Notes: a model not told the origin generated them from the letters alone. Counted from the first letter of the stretch, positions 52,580 to 62,147 are shown. The stretch: DNA of 64,000 nucleotides from FEN-1219 sp035548835 (GCA_035548835.1 DASZSB010000194.1:1-64000); one strand, 5' to 3'. Numbers and translations: made by a program.

Positions 52580-53292
52580 TCTCGTATGTCCTCGTTTTCA
52601 TTGCGGCTCGTGAACACGACGTGCGCCTTGTACTCGGCGCGGAACACGAACCGGCGCGAGAGGTACATGCGCATGCCTGCACCTACCAGCGCGAGCGAAT
52701 CCGTGCGATCGACCGTGGCGACCAGCGTCGCCTTCGGATGCGTGGTGATGACCCCGGCGCCGAGCGTGAAGTACGGCGATATGCGCCAGTCGGGATACAT
52801 CAGATGAACGATGTTGATGGTCGCGAGCTTGCTGTCGGCGAACTGGCCGATGGCCTCCGACACCCAGATCTCGCCCGAGAGATTCGGCGTGAATCCGTGC
52901 GCGCCGTAGGCGGCGATCACGTTCGCGCCGCCGAAGTCGCCATACAGCGCGCCGACCTCCCAGCGCCGCGCGGCGTACTCCTCGAGACCCGGCTCGGGCA
53001 GGTCGAACGGCTCGCCGTTCAGATTCAGCGTGGTCTTCAGCTGGTCGCGATGCACCCACCCCACCTGGCCGCGCGGCACACGCACCTTGAACCAGTCCGT
53101 GCGCTGCATCAGCAGCGCGATCTGCTCGCCCCGCTCCGCGACGAAGAAGATCGGATAACCCGCTCCGGGACCCGTGTGCAGATCGATGTACGGGTCGTCG
53201 ATCACGACCTCCCTGTACTGCCGTTCCGCGCCTGCTGCAGTAGCTGCGACGAAAAGCTGGCATAGCGCGAGAACGAGCCACCATCGACGCAT
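52549..53292 (-). CDS. Exported SH3-domain plus outer-membrane beta-barrel protein
   Basis: 247 residues. After a signal peptide (1-22) comes a bacterial SH3 domain (about 27-88: DPYIDLHTGPGAGYPIFFVAERGEQ, then DWFKVRVPRGQVGWVHRDQL). A C-terminal barrel-like part (about 105-247) ends WKAGVSFFF. SH3b domains often bind peptidoglycan or peptides. Its ATG directly abuts the stop of the HzsA-related gene. Confidence 0.8.
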   Translation of the reverse strand: MRRWWLVLALCQLFVAATAAGAERQYREVVIDDPYIDLHTGPGAGYPIFFVAERGEQIALLMQRTDWFKVRVPRGQVGWVHRDQLKTTLNLNGEPFDLPEPGLEEYAARRWEVGALYGDFGGANVIAAYGAHGFTPNLSGEIWVSEAIGQFADSKLATINIVHLMYPDWRISPYFTLGAGVITTHPKATLVATVDRTDSLALVGAGMRMYLSRRFVFRAEYKAHVVFTSRNENEDIREWKAGVSFFF

Positions 53293-55965
53293 CTACATCA
53301 CCGGAGCCTTGAACGGGTCGTTGTAGTACTGGGCACCGATGTCGAGCCACTCCGCGATCAGGCGCAGCTCGTCCTGGGTCATGAAGCCCCTGTGCGGCTC
53401 GTTCGGACAACCCGTGCCGCCCGCGTCGAAGCAGCCGAAGAAGCGCGACGCACGCGCACCGGCCGAGCTCATCGGCGGCGAGATCGAGACGGGCGCCATG
53501 ATCGGATTGCCCATCGCGTCGACACCGATCTGCACCTGCTGATCCACGACGGCGCCGTTCATGAGCACCTGCTGGTTGTCGGCGAACAGCAGCTCGCGGT
53601 AGGCGTTGAACTGGTCGGGCTCGTCGGCCGAGAGCCCGTCGGACAGGTCGAGCTGGCCGGCGGGCACCATCGGCTGGTTTGCCGCATCCACGGGCGCGTG
53701 GCAGCCGCCCTGCGAGCAGGTGTGGTCCTCGAGCACGGTCATCGTCATCGGGTCGATCACCTGCCGCGGCGTGCTCCACAGCGGGTGGATGTGCGTCTCG
53801 TAGTTGATCTCGATGCGGCACGACGGCGCCCACTTCGTGATGCAGTTCGTGCTCACGGGCGCGGGCGTCGTCAGATTGGTATACAGATACGAGAACGACG
53901 TGGCCGGCGTGGCGACCGCGGAATCCGTCCACACGTCCGTGTACTTCAGGTCGACGCTCGGAATCAGCGCGGCACAGTCCGTCTGGCAACTCACGCGCGT
54001 GCGCGTCTCGGCCATCGTGTCGCCCGCATCCGGCGAGAACGCCGGGACGCTGTTCTGGAACGGCACGCCCGTGCCCGTGGCACCCGGGTACACCGAATTG
54101 AACGCGTCGCTGCGGCCGTGCGACAGCCCGCTCTGCGCGTCGTGACAGCCGTTGCACTTCAGCTCCTGGCCGGGCACCACCTGCAGCCAGTTCTGGTGGC
54201 GTGCCGAGATCCGGCGGCCGTTCGCGTCGAGCACGCTGACGGCGAGCGCCACGTTCGCGGGCACTTTCACGCGCACCGAGCCGTCCGGCTCGATCGGGGC
54301 GTAGCCGATGATCTCGCGCATGCCCTGCTGGATGTTCGGGCCGAAGGCCGTGGGGCGAATGTTCACGTCCTGCGGATCCGGGATCGCTACGGCCTTCTCG
54401 ACGCGCAGGAAGCGCGCCGGCCGGTTGGCGACCGGCGTCTTCACCGGATCGGCGGTATCGGCGATGTTCACGGACGCCATGCCGTCGATGTCGTAGACGC
54501 TGCGGATGTTCAGGATGCCCACGCCTTCGGCAACGAGCTTCGAGTCGAAGTCGACGCCGGCCACCTTGTCCGGGATCGACTGCGGATTCGCGCGCGGCTG
54601 CGCCGCCACCACGTCGCCGATCAGCACGCCTTCCTCGCCCGTGACGATCGGCAGCTGCGTCTGCGTCTGCGGGTCGTACATCCAGATGCCGTAGAGCGGC
54701 GGCGCAACGACCGGGTTCGCCGCGGCCAGCTTGTCATCCGTGCACGGCACGAAGATCGTCTTCGTCGCGTCGTTCGGATCGGGCTCGGCGAGCCGGCAGA
54801 TCTCCCAGCTCACGAGCACGCGGCCGGTGCCGTCCCACAGTGGGAACGCGGAGCTGTAGCGCCCGCCCTTCGACGGCAGCAGGTCCGTTCGCACCTGATT
54901 CGGCGTGGCCGGCGTCTGCGCGGGGCCCGTCATGCCCGGGGAGCTCGCGACGGACTGCGTGTTCTCCACGTACGTCTTCGTATCGATGACCGCGACCGCG
55001 CCGCCGAGCTCCGGATGATCGAAGGGCCGGACGATCGCCATGACGCGGCCGTCCGGCATCTCGCGCGGATCGAGGAACTGCACCTGCGTGTTGTCCGTGC
55101 CGGTCAGGTGACTGTGCGCGCCGTACACCAGCTCGAGATCCGTGCCGTCCGGGTTCATCTGATAGAGGTTGATGCCGTTGACGCTGCCGGCGTGGTCCCA
55201 GCGGCTGAACAGCACCTTGCCGTTCGCGAGCACGATCGGATCGTAGTCGTTGCTTTGGTTGAACGAGATCTGATGCAGATCGCTGCCGTCGTCGCGCATC
55301 ACGTGCAGCACGAACGCGGGATTGCGACGGTTCTCGTCGCGCGCGTCGAACTGCGGCTTGCCCTCGTCGAGCAGCACGGCCTTCGCCTGGCGCTGCCGGG
55401 TGGAGACGAACAGGATGCGGCCGTCGGGCAGGTAGTGGGGCGAGATGTCCTGCCCCGCTTCCGCCGTGATGTCGGACGCGATGATGCGATGCAACGTATC
55501 GGTAGCGAACGTGTACTCCCAGATGTTCCACGTCGGCTGTTCGTCCATGGTCTTGTTCGGGTCGAACGGCCCGCGCATCGCGAACAGCACTTTCTTGCCG
55601 TCCGTGGAGATCTCCACGCCCATGACATCGCCCTGCCCCTGCGTCTCGCGCAGCGTCACGTTGCGCTCGGGCGCCGTGGGCGATGCCCGGTCGCGCACAT
55701 AGAGGTCGGTGCCGACGTTGAATCGCAGCACGTCGCGCACGTCCGTCGGCGACTGGACCTGCATCTGATCGTCGAACAGCGGGCCCTTCGTATAGGCGAT
55801 CGCGAAATCCGGTGCGACGGGGTCCGGCTGCTGACCGCTCCCGACACCGAGGTTGCCGTCACTGTTGCCGCATGCAGCGAGCACGAACACCGTGATCGTC
55901 ACGAGCGCGAGCTGCACTCCCGTGCGCAGGCGCCCGATCATGACAGTCCCTGTCCGATGGCTCAT
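53293..55965 (-). CDS. HzsA-related diheme beta-propeller lipoprotein
   Basis: 890 residues from the ATG at 55965, preceded by GGAGAGGG. Lipobox LAAC (C32) is followed by a TolB/WD40-like propeller (about 60-480; repeated motifs such as SPHYLPDGRILFVSTRQ and NDYDPIVLANGKVLFSRWD). The C-terminal part carries CNGCH (C604, C607, H608) and a CX4CH motif CSQGGCH (C750, C755, H756). Extra cysteine pairs 660/664, 708/716 and 845/853 could form disulfides. The layout resembles the alpha subunit of hydrazine synthase, but nothing else for anammox is here. First gene of the leftward operon. Confidence 0.75.
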   Translation of the reverse strand: MSHRTGTVMIGRLRTGVQLALVTITVFVLAACGNSDGNLGVGSGQQPDPVAPDFAIAYTKGPLFDDQMQVQSPTDVRDVLRFNVGTDLYVRDRASPTAPERNVTLRETQGQGDVMGVEISTDGKKVLFAMRGPFDPNKTMDEQPTWNIWEYTFATDTLHRIIASDITAEAGQDISPHYLPDGRILFVSTRQRQAKAVLLDEGKPQFDARDENRRNPAFVLHVMRDDGSDLHQISFNQSNDYDPIVLANGKVLFSRWDHAGSVNGINLYQMNPDGTDLELVYGAHSHLTGTDNTQVQFLDPREMPDGRVMAIVRPFDHPELGGAVAVIDTKTYVENTQSVASSPGMTGPAQTPATPNQVRTDLLPSKGGRYSSAFPLWDGTGRVLVSWEICRLAEPDPNDATKTIFVPCTDDKLAAANPVVAPPLYGIWMYDPQTQTQLPIVTGEEGVLIGDVVAAQPRANPQSIPDKVAGVDFDSKLVAEGVGILNIRSVYDIDGMASVNIADTADPVKTPVANRPARFLRVEKAVAIPDPQDVNIRPTAFGPNIQQGMREIIGYAPIEPDGSVRVKVPANVALAVSVLDANGRRISARHQNWLQVVPGQELKCNGCHDAQSGLSHGRSDAFNSVYPGATGTGVPFQNSVPAFSPDAGDTMAETRTRVSCQTDCAALIPSVDLKYTDVWTDSAVATPATSFSYLYTNLTTPAPVSTNCITKWAPSCRIEINYETHIHPLWSTPRQVIDPMTMTVLEDHTCSQGGCHAPVDAANQPMVPAGQLDLSDGLSADEPDQFNAYRELLFADNQQVLMNGAVVDQQVQIGVDAMGNPIMAPVSISPPMSSAGARASRFFGCFDAGGTGCPNEPHRGFMTQDELRLIAEWLDIGAQYYNDPFKAPVM

Positions 55966-56469
55966 GGAACGTCCCTCTCCATCCATTGATCCCGAATGGA
56001 GGTTCGCTTCCGGGCTCCGTGCGTCAGTCAACGGTTCACTCCGCGCAGTGCGCGGCACGCGCGTCCCGCGCGTGCCGTGCGTTTGCATAATGTCCGGGCC
56101 ACCGGCCCGCGATGCGACGTAATGTCGGCGCCCCGTAATCATGGGCATCGACCTTGTCGCCTTCCGTTAACGTGATCACAGAACCATCCCGGATCGAACC
56201 TGCATCAAAACTGTGACCGATCTCTCCGAACGATCGATCGGTACCCCAGATCATCGCGAACGACTTCACTAAACACTCGCGCGTCGTCGCGTCGCACACG
56301 CGCTGCGTGCTCTCAATCACCGCGGGGAGCTTACACGCCGGTTACGGTGCTTCCGAAACCGTCGCCGTTTTGAGACGTCTGTGATTTCCCACATTACCCG
56401 GCGGTTTTTTTTGTGTTTTTATTCGGCTCGCATTGCGGCAGTGACATCAACACAACGGGACGAATCGTG
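55966..56469. promoter_or_regulatory. Shared divergent control region between two redox operons
   Basis: 504 gene-free bases. In the leftward leader is a perfect 11-bp hairpin, CGGCACGCGCG-TCC-CGCGCGTGCCG (56053-56077). A second hairpin, CGGGCC-ACC-GGCCCG, follows near 56095. Further right are the palindromic GTGATCAC (about 56172) and CGATCGATCG (about 56228). A T-rich tract (56406-56420) lies 50 bases before the rightward start. CRP/FNR-like half-sites (TGTGA) appear but no full consensus. Confidence 0.5.
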
Positions 56470-57672
56470 ATGACTAGCAGGATGCATTGGATGTCGACGC
56501 TGAGCACGTTCAGCAGCCATCGCTCGATGTGGCGGTTGTTCATCGCAGTCGGGCTCGTCGTCTGCGGACTCTCGGTCGCGCTCGCCGGACCGCGCGAGCA
56601 GGCGGCCCGGATTCACGACCGGTTGGCCGGCGTGCCCGCGAGCGACGCCGTGCTGACGCAGATGGCGGCGCAACTGCCCGGCAATCCGACCGCGGCAGCG
56701 AACATCGCGATGCAGAACCCCAATTTCTACTCGGTCACGCTGAAGAACTTCGCGGCGCCATGGACGAACCGCGACCGGTCGGCGTTCGTGCCGCTGAACG
56801 ACTACGTCACGCTCGTGATGGGCATGGTGCGCGACAACGTGCCGTTCGATCAGATCCTGTCGGGCGACCTGCTGTACGTCGCACCCGGGGTGTCGCCGGC
56901 GCCCTCACCGAGCAACAACGACCACTTCGCCGCACTCGAGGCGCGGATGCGCGATCCCGCGTTCAACCAGAGCGAGCTCTCGCAGACCACGCAGTCGGCC
57001 ACGTACGGCATTCCACCGGCGGCCACCGCGGGCGCGATCACGACGCGCGCCGCGTCGGAGGCGTTCTTCGTGGCAGGCACGAACCGCGCGATGTTCCGCT
57101 TCACGCTGATCAACCATCTCTGCATGGACATGGAGCAGGTGCTCGATACGAGCGTCACGCCGGACAACGTCCGTCAGGACGTCTCGCGCAGCCCGGGCGG
57201 CGACAGTCGTGTGTTCATGAACAACTGCATAGGCTGCCACGCAGGCATGGACCCGCTGGCGCGTGCGTTCGCGTACTACGACTACGACACCACGGCCGGC
57301 CGTCTGGTGTACACGCCGGGCACGGTGCAGGCGAAGTACTTCAACAACAACAAGACGTTCCCCGACGGCTTCATCACGCCCGACGATTCGTGGAACAACC
57401 ACTGGCGGCAGGGGCAGAACGCCCTGATCGGCTGGAACCCGGCGCTGCCGGGCCAGGGCCAGGGCGCGAAGTCGCTCGGTCAGGAGCTCGCCGGCACGAC
57501 CGCGTTCGCGCAGTGCCAGGTCAAGAAGGTGTTCAAGGCGGTCTGCTTCCGCGATCCGGTCGATCAGGCCGATCGCAATCAGGTCGCCACGATGACCACG
57601 AGCTTCCGCAACAACAACTTCAACCTGCGACAGGTCTTCGCCGAGTCCGCAGGGTATTGCATGGGCCAGTAG
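56470..57672 (+). CDS. Exported monoheme cytochrome-like protein
   Basis: 400 residues from the ATG at 56470; an upstream ATG at 56413 would give an unlikely N terminus. A signal peptide or anchor (about 14-39, LFIAVGLVVCGLSVALAGP) precedes a helical domain with one heme motif CIGCH at C253-H257, followed by AGMDPLARAFAYYDYD. Four more cysteines lie toward the C terminus. The CxGCHxGMDPL phrase recalls DUF1588-type cytochromes. First gene of the rightward operon. Confidence 0.78.
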   Translation: MTSRMHWMSTLSTFSSHRSMWRLFIAVGLVVCGLSVALAGPREQAARIHDRLAGVPASDAVLTQMAAQLPGNPTAAANIAMQNPNFYSVTLKNFAAPWTNRDRSAFVPLNDYVTLVMGMVRDNVPFDQILSGDLLYVAPGVSPAPSPSNNDHFAALEARMRDPAFNQSELSQTTQSATYGIPPAATAGAITTRAASEAFFVAGTNRAMFRFTLINHLCMDMEQVLDTSVTPDNVRQDVSRSPGGDSRVFMNNCIGCHAGMDPLARAFAYYDYDTTAGRLVYTPGTVQAKYFNNNKTFPDGFITPDDSWNNHWRQGQNALIGWNPALPGQGQGAKSLGQELAGTTAFAQCQVKKVFKAVCFRDPVDQADRNQVATMTTSFRNNNFNLRQVFAESAGYCMGQ

Positions 57673-57696
57673 GCCCGCGGCCAGGGAGTCAGGACG

Positions 57697-60297
57697 ATGC
57701 AGTACGCAATCTCCATCACCGGCACGTCGCTCGCGCGCGTGACGAATCGTCTCCGCGTGCCGCACGCGCGGCTGGTCGCGACCGGCGTCGCGCTGGTCGC
57801 CGCGCTGCTCGCAGGCTGCAGCGGCGGCAGTGGCGCGCCGGTCGAGGTCACGCCCGGCGCCGGCAGCGGGCCCGTGACGCAGACCTACACGGGCCCCGCG
57901 CCCACCACGGCCGACGTGCAGTCGTTCAAGATCAATCTGTGGGACAACATCCACGCCGATAACCGCTGCGGTACGTGCCACAGCGAGAAAGGCGGTCAGG
58001 TGCCGATGTTCGCCCGCGGCGACGACGTGAACCTGGCCTACGCGGCCGCGAACCTCGTCGTGAACCTCGCCTCCCCGAAGGACTCCATGATGGTCCAGAA
58101 GGTCGGCGGCGGTCACAACTGCTGGCTCGCGAGCCCCGCGGCCTGCGCGGACATCCTGACGACGTGGATCACGAACTGGGCGGGCGCGACCGCCGGCGGC
58201 GGCAGCCGCAAGATCCAGCTCGAGCCGCCCGTGATCCGCGACCCCGGCACGAGCAAGAACTTCCCGGACGACCAGGGACTGCTGTACTCCCAGACGGTCT
58301 ACCAGATCACGTCGAAGTTCTGCTCGAACTGCCACAGCTCGAGCTCGTCGCTGAAACAGCAGCCGTTCTTCGCGGAAGGCCCGACCACCAGCGCGACCGC
58401 CATTCAGGCGGCGTACGAGGCCGCCAAGCCGAAGATGGATCTCGACGATCCGGCGAACTCGCGGTTCGTGCTGCGGCTGCGTAACGAGTCGCACAACTGC
58501 TGGACCTCGAGCTGCGCGAACGACGCCAACGCGATGCAGGCCGCGATCACGCAGTTCGCCTCCGGCATCACACCGACCACGGTCGACCCGAACCTCGTCA
58601 CGAGCAAGGCCACGACGTTGTACGAAGGCACGATCGCGTCCGGCGGCAGCCGCTACGACGCGAACGTGATCGCCATGTACGAGTTCAAGACCGGCCAGAC
58701 CTGCGGCACGTCGATCACGGGCGCCTGCGCCACCGCGTACGACACCAGCGGCGTCGACCCGGCCATGGATCTGACGCTGTCGGGCAACGTGCAGTGGTTC
58801 GGCGGCTGGGGCCTGAACTTCTCGGGCGGCAAGGCGCAGGCCTCCACGGCCGCCAGCGCGAAGCTGAAGCGCCTGATCAACGCCACGGGCGAATACTCGA
58901 TCGAGGCGTGGGTCACGCCCGGCAACGTGGTGCAGGAGGACATGCGCATCGTGAGCTACTCGGGTGGCCTCATGCAGCGCAATTTCAACCTCGGCCAGAC
59001 GATGTACAACTACGACTTCTTCAACCGTTCGGACAAATCGGACGCCAACGGCAACCCGCAGCTGTCGACGCCGGACGCCGCCGAGGTGCTCCAGGCCTCC
59101 CTGCAGCATGTCGTCGCCACGTTCGACCCGGCAAACGGCCGCAAGATCTATGTGAACGGCGTGCTCGTGGCCTCCATGGATCCGGTGCCGGGCGGCCTGC
59201 TGAACGACTGGGACGACACTTTCGCGTTCGTGCTCGGCAACGAGGTGTCCGGCACGCGCATGTGGAACGGCGTGATCCGTTTCGTCGCGATCCACAACCG
59301 GGCTCTCACGCCCGCACAGATCCAGCAGAACTTCCAGGCCGGCGTCGGCGAGAAGTTCTTCCTGATGTTCAGCGTGGAGCACCTGACGAACGTGCCCGAG
59401 AGCTTCGTGGTCTTCGAGGCCTCGCAGTTCGACAGCTACAGCTACCTGTTCCGCAAGCCTTTCTTCATCAGTCTCGACGGGACACAGCATCCTGACGCGC
59501 TCGACGTGAAGGGCCTGCGCATCGGCATCAACGGTGCCGAGGCGCACGTCGGCCAGTCGTTCGCGAACCTCGACACGCAGATCAGCAGCTCGCTGTACAG
59601 CACCGAGACCGGCCAGACGCTGCTCGATCTCGGCGCCGTCGTGCCGCTCGAGAAGGGGCCGGACTCCGACGAGTTCTTCCTGACCTTCGACAAGCTCGCG
59701 GCGCACAGCTTCAGCCGGCCGCCCCCGGCGACTCCGCCGGCTCCGACTCCGGTGGATCTGCCGCCCGCGTCGGCGATCGGCGTGCGCACGTTCGACGAGA
59801 TCAGCGCCACGATGGCCGCGATCACCGGCGTGAGCCAGCGCGATACGCAGGTCGCCAACACGTTCGCAACCGTGCGCCAGTCGCTGCCCGCCGATGCGGA
59901 CATCCAGGCCATCCTGGCGTCGCACCAGGTGGCAATCGCGCAGCTCGCGATCGGCTACTGCGACGCGCTCATGGAAAACCGCAGCACGACGATCGCGCGT
60001 GACACGATGTTCCAGGGATTCAACTTCGGCGCAACTCCGGCCGTCGCGTTCGCCAACGAGAACGCGCTGTTCAATCCATTGCTCGACCGCGTGCTCGGCG
60101 TCACGCAGCTCGCCAGCCAGCCGAACAGGGCCGCCGTGCAGCAGGAGCTCGACCAGCTCGTGAACGGCATTCCCGGCGACAGCACGCGGCCCGGCCTGCT
60201 GAATTCCGGCACGACCAACGACGCTGCGCGGACGCGCAACATCGCCAAGGCGGTGTGCTCGGCCGTGATCGGCAGCGCCGCAATGCTGGTTCAGTAA
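57697..60297 (+). CDS. Diheme LamG-domain lipoprotein
   Basis: 866 residues. Lipobox LLAGC (C41). Two heme modules follow: CGTCHS (C91) with HNCW at 140-143, and CSNCHS (C209) with HNCW at 266-269, an internal duplication. A concanavalin-like LamG domain covers about 385-560 (EYSIEAWVTPGNVVQ, VVATFDPANGRKIYVNGVLVA). A mixed domain follows, then a Pro-rich linker near 675-695 and a helical end. Surface binding of a polymer plus electron transfer is a reasonable reading. It is 24 bases after the cytochrome gene. Confidence 0.8.
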   Translation: MQYAISITGTSLARVTNRLRVPHARLVATGVALVAALLAGCSGGSGAPVEVTPGAGSGPVTQTYTGPAPTTADVQSFKINLWDNIHADNRCGTCHSEKGGQVPMFARGDDVNLAYAAANLVVNLASPKDSMMVQKVGGGHNCWLASPAACADILTTWITNWAGATAGGGSRKIQLEPPVIRDPGTSKNFPDDQGLLYSQTVYQITSKFCSNCHSSSSSLKQQPFFAEGPTTSATAIQAAYEAAKPKMDLDDPANSRFVLRLRNESHNCWTSSCANDANAMQAAITQFASGITPTTVDPNLVTSKATTLYEGTIASGGSRYDANVIAMYEFKTGQTCGTSITGACATAYDTSGVDPAMDLTLSGNVQWFGGWGLNFSGGKAQASTAASAKLKRLINATGEYSIEAWVTPGNVVQEDMRIVSYSGGLMQRNFNLGQTMYNYDFFNRSDKSDANGNPQLSTPDAAEVLQASLQHVVATFDPANGRKIYVNGVLVASMDPVPGGLLNDWDDTFAFVLGNEVSGTRMWNGVIRFVAIHNRALTPAQIQQNFQAGVGEKFFLMFSVEHLTNVPESFVVFEASQFDSYSYLFRKPFFISLDGTQHPDALDVKGLRIGINGAEAHVGQSFANLDTQISSSLYSTETGQTLLDLGAVVPLEKGPDSDEFFLTFDKLAAHSFSRPPPATPPAPTPVDLPPASAIGVRTFDEISATMAAITGVSQRDTQVANTFATVRQSLPADADIQAILASHQVAIAQLAIGYCDALMENRSTTIARDTMFQGFNFGATPAVAFANENALFNPLLDRVLGVTQLASQPNRAAVQQELDQLVNGIPGDSTRPGLLNSGTTNDAARTRNIAKAVCSAVIGSAAMLVQ

Positions 60298-60325
60298 TTC
60301 GCGCCTTGAGATAGAGGGTACACCC

Positions 60326-61942
60326 ATGCTGATCCGAGTGAAGAACAAGCCGCGCAACCCCAACGAGCCGCTCCACGGCGGACGGCTGACGCGCCGTCAG
60401 CTGATCGGCCAGGGGTTATTGGCGGGTTCGGCCACGCTGCTGACGGGCGGATTCCTGGGCTTGTTCGCGAACCCGCGCGCGGCCTACGCCGCGCTCGCGA
60501 ACGATCTGAAGCCGCTGACTCAGGCCTGCGGCATCAGCAACGGCGCGGGCAAGATTCCGTTCATCTGCTTCGACCTCGCGGGCGGCGGCAACATCGCCGG
60601 CTCGAACGTGCTGGTTGGCAAGGCCGGCGGGCAGCTGGATCTGCTCGGCACCGCGGGCTACAGCAAGCTCGGCATTCCAGGCGACCAGGTACCGGGCGTC
60701 ACGGAGGCCGCGCGCACGGCCACGAGCAACGGCGACCACACGGACACGACGCTCGGCCTCGCGTTCCACAGCGACAGCGCCTATCTGCGCGGCATGCTGA
60801 GCCGCATGAGCACGACGACGCGCGCGAACGTCAACGGCGTGGTGATTCCGGCGCGCTCGGAGAACGACACGAGCAACAACCCGCACAATCCGCTGTACGC
60901 GATCCGCAAGGCGGGCGCGGACGGCTCGATCCTGACGCTGTGCGGCTCCCAGAACTCGGTGTCGGGCGGCAACTCGATGGCGCCGCTCGCGATGATCGAT
61001 CCGACGGCACAGCCGACGAAAGTGGACCGTCCGAGCGACGTCACGGGCCTCGTCGACACGGGCCAGCTCGTGGGCCTGCTGAACGCATCGGACGCAACGG
61101 CGGTGCTCGAGTCGATCTACCGCATCAGCCGCGAGCGCATGAACAACGCCGTGAGCACCGGCCTGCCGATCACGCAGGACGAAGTGGTCAAGGATCTCGT
61201 GAACTGCGGCTACCTCAAGTCGGCGGACGTGGCCGACCGTTTCGGCAACGTGATTCTCGACCCGGGCCTCGACCCGGACATCGTCGGCGCGGCGGGCATC
61301 TTCTCGACGGCCGAGTGGAACAGCGGCGGCACCGACCAGACCGAGTTCCGCAAGACGGCGTCCATCATGAAGCTGGTGGTCGAAGGCTTCGCGGGCGCCG
61401 GCGTCATCACGATGGGTGGCTACGACTACCACAACGGCAACCGCATGGACGGCGAGGTCAGGGACGAGCGCGCCGGCAAGTGCATGGGTGCGTGCCTCGA
61501 GTTCGCCGCGCGCAGGGGCGTGCCGCTGATGATGTACGTGTTCAGCGACGGCGCGATCTCGAGCAACGGCGCCATCGACAACTCGGTGAACGGCCGCGGC
61601 AAGGGCCAGTGGACCAGCGACAACCAGGACACGGCTTCGCCGTTCTTCCTGGTCTACAAGCCCGGCGGCCGACCGACGATCTACACGGCGGATGGCGGCG
61701 CCCCGGCCGTTCACCAGCAGCTCGGCTCGTTCGCCGCGACCGGCGACGTCGTGCGCTCGGGCACTCCGGGCGCCAACAACGTGAATCTGCTGGTCGAGCA
61801 GGTGGTGCTGAACTACATGGCGCTGCATGGACAGCAGGGCCAGTTCGCGAACGTGTTTCCGAACAACGGCCTGGGCTCGAACATCGATCGCCTGATCGGG
61901 CTCGCGCCGATCGTGAACAACGTGATCACGAACCCGGTCTAG
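60326..61942 (+). CDS. Tat-exported DUF1501-like protein
   Basis: 538 residues. The Tat signal has the twin arginines R23-R24 in GRLTRRQLIGQGLLAG and a probable cut after RAAYA. The mature part resembles the DUF1501 (alkaline phosphatase/sulfatase-like fold) family: PFICFDLAGGGNIAGSN at its start, VITMGGYDYHNGN later and MMYVFSDGAISSNGAID. Catalytic metal residues of sulfatases are not evident. Tat export means it folds in the cytoplasm, possibly with a cofactor. It ends the three-gene rightward operon. Confidence 0.75.
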   Translation: MLIRVKNKPRNPNEPLHGGRLTRRQLIGQGLLAGSATLLTGGFLGLFANPRAAYAALANDLKPLTQACGISNGAGKIPFICFDLAGGGNIAGSNVLVGKAGGQLDLLGTAGYSKLGIPGDQVPGVTEAARTATSNGDHTDTTLGLAFHSDSAYLRGMLSRMSTTTRANVNGVVIPARSENDTSNNPHNPLYAIRKAGADGSILTLCGSQNSVSGGNSMAPLAMIDPTAQPTKVDRPSDVTGLVDTGQLVGLLNASDATAVLESIYRISRERMNNAVSTGLPITQDEVVKDLVNCGYLKSADVADRFGNVILDPGLDPDIVGAAGIFSTAEWNSGGTDQTEFRKTASIMKLVVEGFAGAGVITMGGYDYHNGNRMDGEVRDERAGKCMGACLEFAARRGVPLMMYVFSDGAISSNGAIDNSVNGRGKGQWTSDNQDTASPFFLVYKPGGRPTIYTADGGAPAVHQQLGSFAATGDVVRSGTPGANNVNLLVEQVVLNYMALHGQQGQFANVFPNNGLGSNIDRLIGLAPIVNNVITNPV

Positions 61943-61996
61943 CGCAACGGCTTCGGAAGCGAGTTTCGGTTGTTCCTCTAGCGTGTGATCGCGGTT

Positions 61997-62033
61997 GCCC
62001 GGCCAGGGACGGCCGGGCCACCGCTCCTTTTTT
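61997..62033 (+). terminator. Probable rho-independent terminator
   Basis: GCCCGGCC (61997-62004) pairs with GGCCGGGC (62011-62018) around loop AGGGAC, and a T-run (TTTTTT, 62028-62033) follows 9 bases later. It lies 55 bases after the DUF1501 stop. The gap before the T-run makes it less than ideal. Confidence 0.6.
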
Positions 62034-62147
62034 CGAGGCCCTTCCTCTCGTCGCGCGCTGCGCCCAACACACCGTTGCGGAGGCGGTGCGCGCCACGGTC
62101 CGCCTGCGCGCCCCAGGGTACCCGGCGCGACGCAGAGGCCGGGAAAC

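Noticed and set aside
53293..55965. Hydrazine synthase and anammox metabolism
   Set aside because: Only an alpha-subunit-like protein is present, lipidated and without the other subunits or hydrazine dehydrogenase. The surrounding genome is gammaproteobacterial in style.
56905..60363. A leftward frame of 1152 codons antisense to the cytochrome and LamG genes
   Set aside because: Same reason: the plus-strand products have signal peptides, heme motifs and a LamG domain, while the antisense product is low-complexity Arg/Val/Ala.
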